Origin: Symbiodinium kawagutii
Lineage: Eukaryota; Sar; Dinophyceae; Suessiales; Symbiodiniaceae
Assembly: GCA_009767595.1 (NCBI GenBank)
Contig: VSDK01008687.1
Span: forward strand, 17,811 to 81,810
Reading direction: 5' to 3'
Length of the DNA: 64,000 bases
Notes under the pieces: model-generated
The model's input: the letters and a program-made list of their open reading frames with translations, nothing else
Databases searched by the model: none
What the model was told of the DNA's origin: nothing
Program-made: the position numbers and the translations under genes
In this document: positions 15,201 to 23,641 of the stretch, piece after piece
How the letters are laid out: each line of letters begins with the position of its first letter
Numbering within the stretch: position 1 is the stretch's first letter

Positions 15201-18200
15201 TAATTCGATCATTTTTTGGTGCTTGCTAAGTTGCTCATAATGTGACCGCATCAACAGTGACAATGACCAGCAACAATCACTGGCCACTTGAGACATGATA
15301 CAGTACATCCCTGTTCTATGCATTTTGTCAAACCTGATAAGCGCGGTCTTCTTTAGCTGGTGTTTCCACCCATGATGTTTTTCAAGTCCCAATCAAGAGT
15401 GCCACAGTACCAAAGCGCACAACCCTGTAGTGTTGCAGGAAGAAAACCATCGACCGGACCGGTCATCTACGTACGAGCCTGTAAATGTAAGTGTATGCAC
15501 CTGTCACATGGAGCTGAGAACCTTCATGATTCAGGTGGTTACATATGTATACATACTATATTATAGGTCTTCATGATCATAAGAATCTATATGAGCTTCC
15601 AAAGAGTTTACATATAGATCTGGGCACAAAATTCAAGGTTACATTTACTGAGGCCCATGCACTTATTGATAGACATTGGTGCATCGAAATGAAATAGATG
15701 GTGTGTGTGCATGTGTAATCACCATGTTCATGACATCGTAAACGAATGCACAGATTCCAGTGTATCTACATTTTCTTGGGAGCCTCTATATATTTCAAAC
15801 CACATTTATGTATACACTTACATCGATAAATGAATGTTATGTATGAAAATATATATTCAACATACATACATTAATGATAAACATGTATATACATAAAAAA
15901 ACACATACATATATATATATATATGTATTTATCTATGTATGTATATACATATATGTATGTAAACATGAAACATAACAAATAGATCTTTATGTATAAATAA
16001 TTGTATATATATATATGTAAATACATGCGCAAAACCATGCGAATATACACAATTCAAAATATTTGCTTATAACCATCATATGTAAAGATATGTATATAAA
16101 TATGTCCAATATAAATAAAAAAACATATATATACACATATATTCATTGTGTGTGTTTCAATATCAAGAACATATGTACAAGTATATCTACTGTAAAAAAA
16201 CAAATGTATATCATGAAACACAGCGCACATCAGCGCCGCTTGCCTGGCAGTCTGCGCATGCTGGGCGGTAACGTGGGTGCAGCTGGGAGTTGCTCCTGGT
16301 CAGCTGCAGCGCTTGCCCGTGGTACTACCCGTTGCTCCTGGGGCCTGAGATGATCTGTTGGATGGTTGGATTCTGCTGATTGTGGATGCTTAGGCAATGG
16401 CTGGGCAATCATTAGGCAATGGGTAGGGAATGGCTAGGCAATGGGTAGGCAATGGGGAGCCAATGGGTAGGCAATGCTTGGCAATGGTTTGGTAGTATCA
16501 ACTTGGTACCACCATGCAGATAACCACGATCATGCTCACAGTCATGCCATAGTCTCCTGCAGTTTGCCGTTGCATCAACAAGAAAAGTGTCATGTTCATT
16601 CATGTTCCAATCTCACAGACTGAGAGTAAAGGTTCACAAACTTCAACGGAATAGGGTGGGCAGTGAACTACTGATGCTTTGGGAAAGGAACCAAGTTGAC
16701 CTGGTGAAAAGGTGTTATTATTTCACAGTCCAACCACAAATTGCTTGGAAGTTCAGGATGTGGCATTGATTTGAAAGAGCCAAATGTGGTGTTTCGGAAT
16801 CACGGCACTAGACGCGACAAATATCTGCACATTACATGTAAGCCATAGAGGTAATTTTCTTTGTACCCTTAGGCAAATAAAACTGTTGTCAGACAAGTGG
16901 GAATCTGCCCTCCACCTACACTTCCTCAACAGCCGCAGCAGCAATACCCTGCGCAGCTTTTGATTTCAAATGCAGAAATGATTCAGATCGTACATGGACA
17001 GCCCATGTCATCTCTATGACAACTTTTGATTCGTTTGGACGGTTCATATTTTATTGACCTGATCCCATACATGGCAGTTCCACCATACATGGCAGTTCAT
17101 ATCTTATCATATGATTGTGTCATGTCAATATACGCATGTTAAAGTTGTGAAAGAATGATGCGTGTATATAAGTGCATCTAACAGTTAAACATGTAATCAT
17201 AGATAATCAAAGCTATATATATATATATAAAGAGAAAAAACATACTTAAACATTATCATACATGTATACATTATGAAAGTGTAGATATGTCTAGACACTT
17301 GTCTCATCGATCCGTGGAAACAAAAGAACCCTCACCGCTCTGGCTTTCGCCACAACATTTCCCTTGACCCCACTTGAAGTGGCACTCCTCAACCACTGCT
17401 CCTGTGAGTTCCTGAAGCTCCTGGAGAGAGGTCAAGCTGTTGAGCAATTGGTGCTATGGAGGTGGGATTGAGATGTCTTTTGATGGATGACGATGACGAT
17501 GATGACGACGATGATGATGATGATGATGATGGTGTACCAACAATCATGTATCATCATCATTCACCATAATTGACCATCATGAACCATCATTCACCATCAT
17601 TCATTGAGTTTAGATGTTATTTCACCTTCTGGCATGCTCTACACAACGCGGGGGCATGTTGAAAGACAAAGACTTGTCCAATCTTCACGCACCATCATTA
17701 ACGATCACGAACCACTATCAACAACCACCATCAACCATAGGTACATTTAACTCTGGGGTCCTTAACCATCAATGGGACGTGAGCTACTCCCGACGCTGGT
17801 GACATTGGAAGACTTGACCCATACCTGAAGCTGAGGCTATTTGACTACTGGCCATCTCCACATCGATGGTTTTTCAAAATAGGGAACCCCAAAAAAGTTG
17901 GTTTACCAATAAACAACGGTTAATATAAACTGGATGATTTAGGGGTACCCCTAGTAGTAGGTTTGTCGGGCAGCACCCTTGCTCATCCCCTTAACTGCAG
18001 GGGTGGAGTAGCTGCCCGCCTGTCCGCCTAGTGTTGCACCCGGGGATTGAATCCCAGGTCCGACGCTTGAGGGAAGACGTCATTTCCACTAGACCATACC
18101 GGCCCCATGATTTAGTGGTACCCCTATTTTGGGTTGATCTCACCATTGCATTCTTGCGAGCCCCCCAAACAGGTTGCTTGTCTGATTGTTGTTCAATAAA

Positions 18201-20266
18201 ATTAATTATACGCAACTCATCATCCACCGAAGCAAAACGCATCAACCAGTTGCTTCTGTGGATACAGCAAAAATAATCAACATCCAAGATACATGCAAAA
18301 TAAGTAAGTTCAAAACGAAAACTCTCAGCTCTTTGTCGTCCCATAGCGTGATTACAATCCATCAGAACCTCAATGCAAGCCGCAATCGGAGCTCGGTGGT
18401 TCCACCGGTGGCGCTGAGAAATTCCCAGCATTTCTAGGGAGCGGAAACCGCTCGACATCTCCACCACTCCAGGTACCTCAAAGCGCTGTTTCCAGAAGGA
18501 AGCGTCGCGCAAAGACCTTGCGGTGAGCAACGAGTGGCTGCTGAATGTGAATGGTGAGTGATGGTGGATAGCCAATGATAGCGGGCAATGATGGCTAGTT
18601 ATGGTTCACAATAAATCATTGGTTGCTGAATGGTGGCCGGCGATTGTTGGGTAATGATGGTTAGTGATGGCTCATGATCGTGGATAGTGCCGGGCAATGA
18701 TAGTTGGTCACAACTAATGGATTAGTACTGGCTGGTCATGTCTGCTGATGCTGAATTAGTCTCAACTAACGGTTGATGACGGGTTTGATGATTGTTGATG
18801 ATGGTCGATAGCGGTTGTTGATAAGTGACTATAGAATTCAAATGAATTCAATTCATTACCCCAAAACAGGATGTATTCCCTCAAGAAATCTAATGAACGG
18901 GGGGATAATCCGACATGTGAATGATTTATCTTGCCATGTCCCAGCATCACTGACTCGATATGGCTTCGTTCAGCCAGCGCTTGCCAGAGTGAAAGCTTCT
19001 GAACCAGTGGCAATCCTCTTTAGCTAGCCAATAGAATCGAGGAGATTCTTCCAATCAGCTGGTGAACAGTTCTAGCTATACTTCCACTTCAAATCTAAGG
19101 GCCATGTCCCATGTAGAAGTTCATGTTGAAGGGGTTTGGGGATTAAACCTTGAGTGATCAAGTCTTGTTTGATAAACTACCTACTATTCAAATTGGCTTT
19201 ATTTATATTGGTTTGCTTGACTATGATTCTTGTCTTGACTGGTATCTGTGAAGATAACCAGTAGCAGTAACCAGGCTTTATCAACTACTTAGAGTCAGAA
19301 TTACCTGGTACTGCTTGTTCCAAACACATATTGATCTTCTCCAACAGGTTGCGGGGTCCAATCGCAGGCACAAATTCTTCAGGGCCGAGAACTGCGTCGA
19401 TCAAAAGCAACCCCACAACCAAGCTGCTGCTGCTGCTGCTCCCATTCATAACCTACTTCTCAGGTCTGGTTGCAAAAGCTCCTTAAATGCCTATCCAATT
19501 TTGTCTGGTTGGTTATCCACCAGCCAGTTATCCAACATGATCCAAGCATCCCAAGATTGCTATTCATTTGCCCATCTTTCGGGCAGGCCATGTGTGATAC
19601 CCAGCCCTCCTCCCCAGGATCATCACTAAGGCTCCCTGCGTCATTGAGAAGCTCCTTTTTTGCTTCTCCGAAGCCGTGGGCCAAAACCCAGTGGTGCTGA
19701 ATCCTGCAGACAGAGTGGCGCCTTTTGGAGTCAACAGTAGGCCAAGTTGAATGTGCTTTGGGATGATTTAGATGATGCATTTAGCCAAGTCAGTAGTGGT
19801 AATAACCGCGGGTGGTCACAAGTGACAGTGATTGATATGGTTTCTTCACTGTGGAAATGATCACTCTTGGGGTGTTATCCATTTTTTATGCATGACCCGC
19901 ACATGAGAACTGGGTACCTAGGGGACGATGAAGATGTGGCTCTTGGTACAGCCATTTGTGGCCTGATTAGAGCGACGGTGACAATGCTGGTTCATCTTGG
20001 TGCACTCCTGGCTGGTTGCATGGTAGATATTCCTTGGTTGGTCGTTGGTCCGTTGGTTCAGTGGTTGGTTCGTTGGGATCGGTTGGTTGGCCCAAAGATC
20101 AACATGATACCCAACAAACCGGCAACTGTAGCATGACCTAGAAGCTGGTCAACCAGGATTCGTTCCTGGCAACAGTGGTTTGCCCCCGCAAGTGATGTGC
20201 TCTTTTTTTCCATCCTCCTTCATGGCTTCGTAGCTGTAGTTGCAGCCACAGTTGTAGCTCCTACAC
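292..20266 (-). CDS. unrecognised multi-exon gene, partial (3' end beyond window)
   Basis: Probable exons in transcription order: 20184-20266, 19601-19703, 19328-19435, 18951-18998, 18477-18516, 17336-17420, 16244-16295, 14159-14241, 13830-13945, 13205-13316, 12788-12877, 12144-12224, 10599-10682, 9481-9549, 7081-7138, 5460-5539, 2905-2986, 2090-2190, 638-683, 292-330. They were chosen by codon bias, AG acceptors and GT/GC/GA donors. Most junctions keep phase; breaks remain at 16244/14241 and around 12788-12877, so an exon is missing or mis-framed there. The 5' end is not located. The product is basic and Cys-containing, with no domain I can name. Many of these islands also have open antisense frames, so individual exons are less secure than in the DOMON gene. 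Confidence 0.55.
1405..2085. repeat. intronic TTAACCA-type degenerate repeat tract
   Basis: Dense imperfect repeats of AACCATTA, TTAACCA, GGTTGGTTA and CAACCAACTAACTAA in both orientations. No exon-like island is visible inside. Similar tracts recur in most larger introns of the window. Confidence 0.7.
2905..2986 (-). CDS. exon of the downstream unrecognised gene
   Basis: Reads VVAQHQMEVEVLLGRETPRE then SASSSSC. It starts in phase 0 after exon 5460-5539 and ends at a GC donor in phase 1, which matches exon 2090-2190 (PWGPAVPRKVCTQMTGACKS). A second frame of the latter, reading ESLYPDDWGVQIGE, is an alternative. Confidence 0.42.
4154..4250. repeat. (AT)n and (AAAT)n compound microsatellite
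   Basis: A run of TA dinucleotides, then about ten AAAT units (one interrupted by ACAT), then a second TA run. It lies in the intron between exons 5460-5539 and 2905-2986. Confidence 0.95.
5460..5539 (-). CDS. helical exon of the downstream unrecognised gene
   Basis: Reads AALKKINNKTARFARACEEA then RDIDTS, between a ttctccag acceptor and a GTACCT donor. Exon 7081-7138 (DRKLSIPVLAKKPKVTKYP) precedes it through a GC donor that restores glycine. The basic/acidic alternation suggests a helix. Confidence 0.58.
5641..5673. repeat. GGCCCTGGCA short tandem repeat
   Basis: Three perfect 10-bp units followed by a partial fourth (GGCTGG), in the intron upstream of exon 5460-5539. The repeat is GC-rich, unlike the AT-rich microsatellites around it. 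Confidence 0.85.
6676..7052. repeat. GGTTGATGATGG-type degenerate repeat tract
   Basis: Imperfect tandem copies of TTGATGGTTGATGG, TTAATGATGG and TTTAACAATGG run up to exon 7081-7138 on its downstream side. The sequence is the strand-complement style of the AACCATCA tracts elsewhere. Confidence 0.75.
9575..9898. repeat. degenerate GGTTGATCA / TGGTTACTCA repeat tract
   Basis: Imperfect repeats of CAATTGGTCATT, TGGTTACTCAA and TGATCATTTA lie between exon 9481-9549 and the MITE-like element at 9899. No coding island is seen. Confidence 0.6.
9899..9990. mobile_element. MITE-like element with about 29-bp terminal inverted repeats
   Basis: Starts TTTCTCAAAATAGGGGGCCC and ends in the near-perfect inverse (GGGGTCCGCTATTTTGAGAAA). 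The arms continue into AAATCA/TGATTT. Total length is about 92 bp with no coding capacity. No clear target duplication is seen. Single ends of the same family occur near 6453, 28702, 37036, 45173 and 52450. Confidence 0.6.
10599..10682 (-). CDS. Cys-containing exon of the downstream unrecognised gene
   Basis: Twenty-eight codons reading SLVQGFKKMRCQRICEGGLQ then IGGFNTLL, about three quarters G/C in third positions. Phase 0 at both ends, matching 12144-12224 (KLRLDEQPRLKPKQLQAEQG) and 9481-9549 (FLRQAMVVDASAKRGLKRRL). A plus-strand frame with good splice sites also spans it. Confidence 0.45.
12328..12380. repeat. dispersed repeat, copy 1 (other copy 39900-39962)
   Basis: The segment containing AACAATGATTAATGATAGGG then GGTACAGGGTTTTGACCCAC recurs with about 85 percent identity at 39900-39962 in an intron of the DOMON gene. 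Both copies sit among GGTTAATGGGG-type words. The family is not recognised. Confidence 0.55.
13205..13316 (-). CDS. exon of the downstream unrecognised gene
   Basis: Thirty-six codons reading SCWTWLSVRCFAPRLANLGS then VGACRGMEGSEEELIP, with about 75 percent G/C third positions and a GTATGG donor. The preceding exon 13830-13945 (RSERLGSVELDVRPALRGDV) joins in phase through a GC donor. Confidence 0.5.
15780..16205. repeat. AT-rich TATGTATA region
   Basis: Long stretch dominated by ATATATATGTATGTA and ACATATAT words with no coding island, ending just before exon 16244-16295. Confidence 0.8.
17336..17420 (-). CDS. exon of the downstream unrecognised gene
   Basis: Good acceptor (cctctctccag) and donor (GTGAGG). 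Phase 0 from the 40-nt exon 18477-18516 gives the continuous reading ASFWKQRFEELQELTGAVVE then ECHFKWGQGKCCGES. This three-exon run (18951 to 17420) is the most convincing part of this gene. Confidence 0.55.
17481..17533. repeat. (GAT)n trinucleotide repeat
   Basis: GATGAC and GATGAT units in the intron upstream of exon 17336-17420, followed by ACCATCATTCACC-type degenerate repeats. Confidence 0.9.
17934..18126. repeat. 20-bp target-site duplication flanking the SINE
   Basis: The copies ATGATTTAGGGGTACCCCTA (17934-17953) and ATGATTTAGTGGTACCCCTA (18107-18126) differ at one position. They immediately abut the tRNA-like element, and their length is typical of LINE-mediated insertion. The duplicated sequence is itself part of the GGGGTACCCC inverted-repeat family, so the SINE landed inside an older repeat. 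Confidence 0.8.
17954..18106 (-). mobile_element. tRNA-derived SINE
   Basis: Read on the minus strand, the element starts GGGGCCGGTATGGTCTAGTG, a tRNA-like head. The A box (TGGTCTAGTGG, 18086-18096) and B box (GGATTCAATCC, 18044-18054) have tRNA-like spacing, but the anticodon arm is degenerate. The body then forms a hairpin (CGGGCAGC/GCTGCCCG, 8 bp, enclosing CCCCT/AGGGG). There is no poly-A; it ends at the duplicated target. Transcription by RNA polymerase III and mobilisation by a LINE are inferred from the family type. Confidence 0.78.
19328..19435 (-). CDS. exon of the downstream unrecognised gene, serine run plus hydrophobic stretch
   Basis: Begins within a (CAG)n run, so several acceptors are possible. 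It reads a short serine run, LVVGLLLIDAVLGPEEFVPA and then IGPRNLLEKIN. It joins the preceding exon (19601-19703, ending GALVMILGRRA) and the next (18951-18998, SFHSGKRWLNEAISS) in phase. The opposite strand is also open, ending NPADRVAPFGVN in the neighbouring island. Confidence 0.5.
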
Positions 20267-20571
20267 CTACCATTAGTGATCAACCGTTCGACTTTACCAA
20301 GTCCGTGAGGCTGTTGGTCAATGTCACAATGGCAGTTCCCTGTATCCTGTAACCGTGACCTATACTTGGTATACCTCAATCAGGTATGTCACTATGCAGC
20401 TCCTTATGGTTACTATGACAGCTTAACGAAGAGCCTGCTACCATGACTGGGTACCCCCTATCCCATGTAAGGCTGGTGCCCATTCCTGGTCGTGGTCGTT
20501 GACCAGGTACCAGCCTGTGCCGTGGCATTGGCCGGTGAAGATGATGAAACTATATTTTTTTCAATATCGGT

Positions 20572-20679
20572 GTCATATATATATATATATATGTATGTAT
20601 GTATATATATATTTATATATGTAAATATATATCTATATATTTATATATGTATGTATATATATATATATATGTATGTATG

Positions 20680-20710
<31 letters not shown>

Positions 20711-20745
20711 ATATATATATATGTATATATACATATATATTGCAT
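20572..20745. repeat. (AT)n / (GTAT)n compound microsatellite
   Basis: Alternating TATATATA runs and GTATGTATGTAT blocks with a periodicity of roughly 40 bp. Tyr-Ile ORFs on both strands arise from it and are artefacts. Confidence 0.95.
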
Positions 20746-21380
20746 TATGTAAGTATGTAAATGATTGCATGGATAAAAAGTTGATGTACATGTGCAAAAT
20801 GCAGGTGTATGTACCTGCATATGCATTCCCGTACACATCTGCACCCTGTGGGGATTCCAGGTATCCTTAGTAAGCACAGTAAGGCCCTGAGTTGCATCGT
20901 TGTGCACCTGATAACAGCATGTGGCTCACTGACATGCGGATGCCAGTGAGAAGCCCAGGATGACAAAACAAGCTGTCTCATTTGCCAAACCTCGATGGAA
21001 ACGGGGTAAATGTTGTTAAGCCCACGTTGCTAGATTTTTTCTGTTTGATTGTTGTTAAGCTTTTGGAACACAGGTTGTTAGATTGCCTCTGTTTGAGGTC
21101 GCCCATACATCAAGCAAGGCCTCGTCCTGCTTTCCCAGAAGTAGAAAACGCAGCAGAATTCTCATTTACTGTGCTGGTTTTATGCATACAGCTGATTTTC
21201 ATCACTTAGATCCCTTCGAACCCTACTAGCCCACAAACATGGGTAGAGGAGCGATAGTTCGTGAATTCCATCTTAGTACAGTAATGATCACTACGATAAA
21301 CCACCAGCATACACCCCAGTTCCACAAGCAATAGCGAGTGAATTGCTTTCAAAAATGGGTTATGGCATGTTATGGTTCAG

Positions 21381-21968
21381 TGTAGATCTCCCTGGCACTT
21401 GGCCAACTACCACCGCTGGTCCCAGCGCACCTATCTGCCAAGTCCAAGCATGTCAGGTTCAAACCTCAACCAGCCACTCTTTGGCGCAGCTGGTGTCGAC
21501 GCGATCAGCCAGAAAAGTCAGACATACGAATATGGAAAGATGGCTTCAAGGTAAGCAAATTGCATAGAATTGGGAAAAGCATTGATTGATGAGGATGTCC
21601 TGAAAAGCGGTCCCCAGATGTACTGTATGTGTTGAGGCCATTCCACTCATGAAGGTCTTGCAGATGAGTCACTCTGCAGGGGTGATACTGTACACCACAC
21701 TGTATTCCCCAGCAACCGCAAAAACCAAATGCCGCGTCCAAGTCAACCTATTACATCTCCTGGACAATCAAAATCAAGAAATAACAGTGCATCTTTTCCA
21801 AAGCAAGATAGTATTGAACATGTTGAGCTCACCGCCCCACAGTCTGCTCAGAGCTGCATCCCACCAATTTTCCGACATAACAACCTAAAACTGACTTCAA
21901 TCAGATGTGTCTCAGAAAGCCGCAATCTCTGGCACAAAAATGGGTATCCGAGTATTGATAGCATCTGA
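21381..21968 (+). CDS. possible plus-strand two-exon gene fragment
   Basis: An open frame from a gttcag acceptor at 21381 to a perfect GTAAGC donor after 21550 reads CRSPWHLANYHRWSQRTYLP, then LFGAAGVDAISQKSQTYEYG. The minus strand has stops in every frame across it. A tattccccag acceptor at 21713 continues in phase to a stop at 21968 (MPRPSQPITSPGQSKSRNNS near its start). No product is recognised. If real, it breaks the one-strand layout; it could also be a decayed insertion. Confidence 0.3.
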
Positions 21969-22528
21969 GAACTCTACTAGCTATACATCTTTGAGACACA
22001 TCCCATAAGGTCATGAAACTTAGCCAAACGCATCAGCTTCAGTCGCTACTCAGTGGAAGTGACTCCCCTAGCTGCGCTGCGAACCTGCCGCATCTGCGCC
22101 GGAGCGGAGCTGTGCCAACCGAACCCAAGTTGTTGGTCGAAGATGGATTCTTTCGTGCTGAGTTTTACAAGGCAACATAGTTATACATACATACTTGATA
22201 TAGCAACTAACAGCTGATCAACCGGATCAACTAACACCTGGTCAACCGGATCTACCCCTATGAAGCCTGCTGTGTTCGAAACATCAATCACTGAGAATGA
22301 CTGAACATGATTGACTATATACATGGAGCTGTGAGGATCTGGACATCTGGCCTTTCCTTAGCCATGGAGGGAATTGCCTGCAACCAACACTTGTATTTTT
22401 TCAGTTGCTTAGAGACAAGTGAGGAATTATTTGATACACCGAACTGTTCAGACACCTAATTGGAGGATTACACAAACCGACATGAGTCCCACCCTGCTGT
22501 CTCTTTGTTGATAAACTTGGGTCATCTG

Positions 22529-22903
22529 CTAGCAATATAGAGTCTTGCTTACTATGTAGGATCGTACAAAATGGGTTTGTCCATCAATGGCATACAGGCA
22601 CACATCCAAACTTGTTGGTTTTGCATGGTTTTGCAATAATTGTGATGCTTGAATCTCTGAATTGTTCCGAATAAACACGTTGTCCGCCCATCCAGCAAAG
22701 GTGTCAGAGGAATGATAAGCTATGCCAGTCACTCGTCGCGATTTGTCATCACCAAGGCATAGCGGCATAGTGCCAACTGCATGACCAAACACGACAGTGT
22801 TTTCTTTGGTCCTGCTGTGGCTGAACACTTTCTCTTTGAAGAACTGGCAGTATATTGTTTCCTTGCTATGTGAACCATATCCGCTTTGAACATACTTGCA
22901 CAA
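22529..22903 (-). CDS. hypothetical 124-codon ORF
   Basis: Single open frame without the GC bias of the spliced exons. Readable segments include KENTVVFGHAVGTMPLCLGD and FAGWADNVFIRNNSEIQASQ. It lies upstream of the first placed exon of the downstream gene. It may be a chance ORF, a remnant of an inserted element, or part of that gene's 5' region. Nothing identifies its function. Confidence 0.15.
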   Translation of the reverse strand: MCKYVQSGYGSHSKETIYCQFFKEKVFSHSRTKENTVVFGHAVGTMPLCLGDDKSRRVTGIAYHSSDTFAGWADNVFIRNNSEIQASQLLQNHAKPTSLDVCLYAIDGQTHFVRSYIVSKTLYC

Positions 22904-23532
22904 GAGAAAACCACACCAAAAGCAAACACGGTGATGTGATGGGTGATAAAGACAACTAGCAAGTTGGAGTCATTTCAAGATGACTCTCAGAAATGTCCCC
23001 TCCATCCCCCCTCCAACCTGTAGTTCAAACGTAGTTCTGCGCGGTGGTTTTGTCAAAAATGTACATCCTCAGTGTCCGTCCAAGGACTTGAGTCCGATAC
23101 GATTGGAAGGTCGGCGCCCAGAAAATGGATCATGATGTTCAGAAAAATAAGGCATAGCTTTGTTTTTGGAAATGAATGCTACTTGTGATATGCTCATGCA
23201 TCACGGATCAATACTGTGACCACTGGTTACCTTTCTGTCAAGAGTTGTACTGACCATTTCACCATAGAGGTCCTCTAATCGACAAATCAAGCGCCTTTTG
23301 AACTTGCAAAACTGGAAACCAAGACATCTGGCTACAGGTTGTCTGTAACACATACTATGAATATGATTTGTTCATAATTGTTCCATATTTCTACATACCA
23401 TGAGGTAGTGCATACTAGACATATAAAGATGTATGCATTAGTATACCTTCTGAGGATGTGTAAATGAATTTTGAATGTTTCACCCAATGTGCCTATAAGG
23501 ATCTCTATGGATTTCCATCCCCAGCGAACTCC

Positions 23533-23641
23533 TCATGCACGGCTCGGCCGACCCCGGTGGCCACCTCCGCAATGCTTCCCAAGCAGCTGTTGCCACGCCA
23601 TCTCCCCATGATGTCCGTAGGTGGCATTGGAGGTCTTGATG
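23533..23641 (-). CDS. exon 32: SNATYGHHGEMAW motif and stop
   Basis: Reads IKTSNATYGHHGEMAWQQLL and then runs through a basic, glycine-rich tail (GKHCGGGHRGRPSRA) to TGA. The first part matches the conserved end of SURNod19 proteins (S-N-Y-N...R-H-T-G-x-M). The tail may instead be intron if a GTGGCC donor after GGAG is used. Confidence 0.78.

Larger units (their letters stand above)
17872..18137. mobile_element. MITE-like inverted-repeat element split by the SINE
   Basis: The left end (TTTCAAAATAGGGAACCCC) and the right end (GGGGTACCCCTATTTTG, read with one mismatch) are inverted copies of the terminal motif also seen at 9899-9990. Without the SINE and one target copy the element would be about 95 bp, like the 9.9-kb copy. 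No transposase ORF is present. Confidence 0.55.
20267..23532. other. intergenic or 5' region between the DOMON gene and the downstream gene
   Basis: Contains a 170-bp (AT/GTAT)n block, weak minus-strand exon candidates at 20455-20514 ([11 protein letters not shown]) and 21087-21126 (DEALLDVWATSNR), a plus-strand ORF pair (21381-21968) and a 124-codon minus ORF (22529-22903). The first exons of the downstream gene must lie here, but I could not place its start codon. Confidence 0.4.

Noticed and set aside
18036..18106. Functional tRNA gene
   Set aside because: A and B boxes are present, but the acceptor stem and anticodon arm do not fold properly and the unit is flanked by a target duplication, so it is the SINE head.
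18031..18575. 194-codon minus-strand ORF
   Set aside because: It runs through the SINE and intron sequence. Only the 40-nt part at 18477-18516 is supported as an exon by phase and splice sites.
20492..20907. Tyr/Ile-rich ORFs on both strands
   Set aside because: Produced by the (AT)n/(GTAT)n microsatellite.
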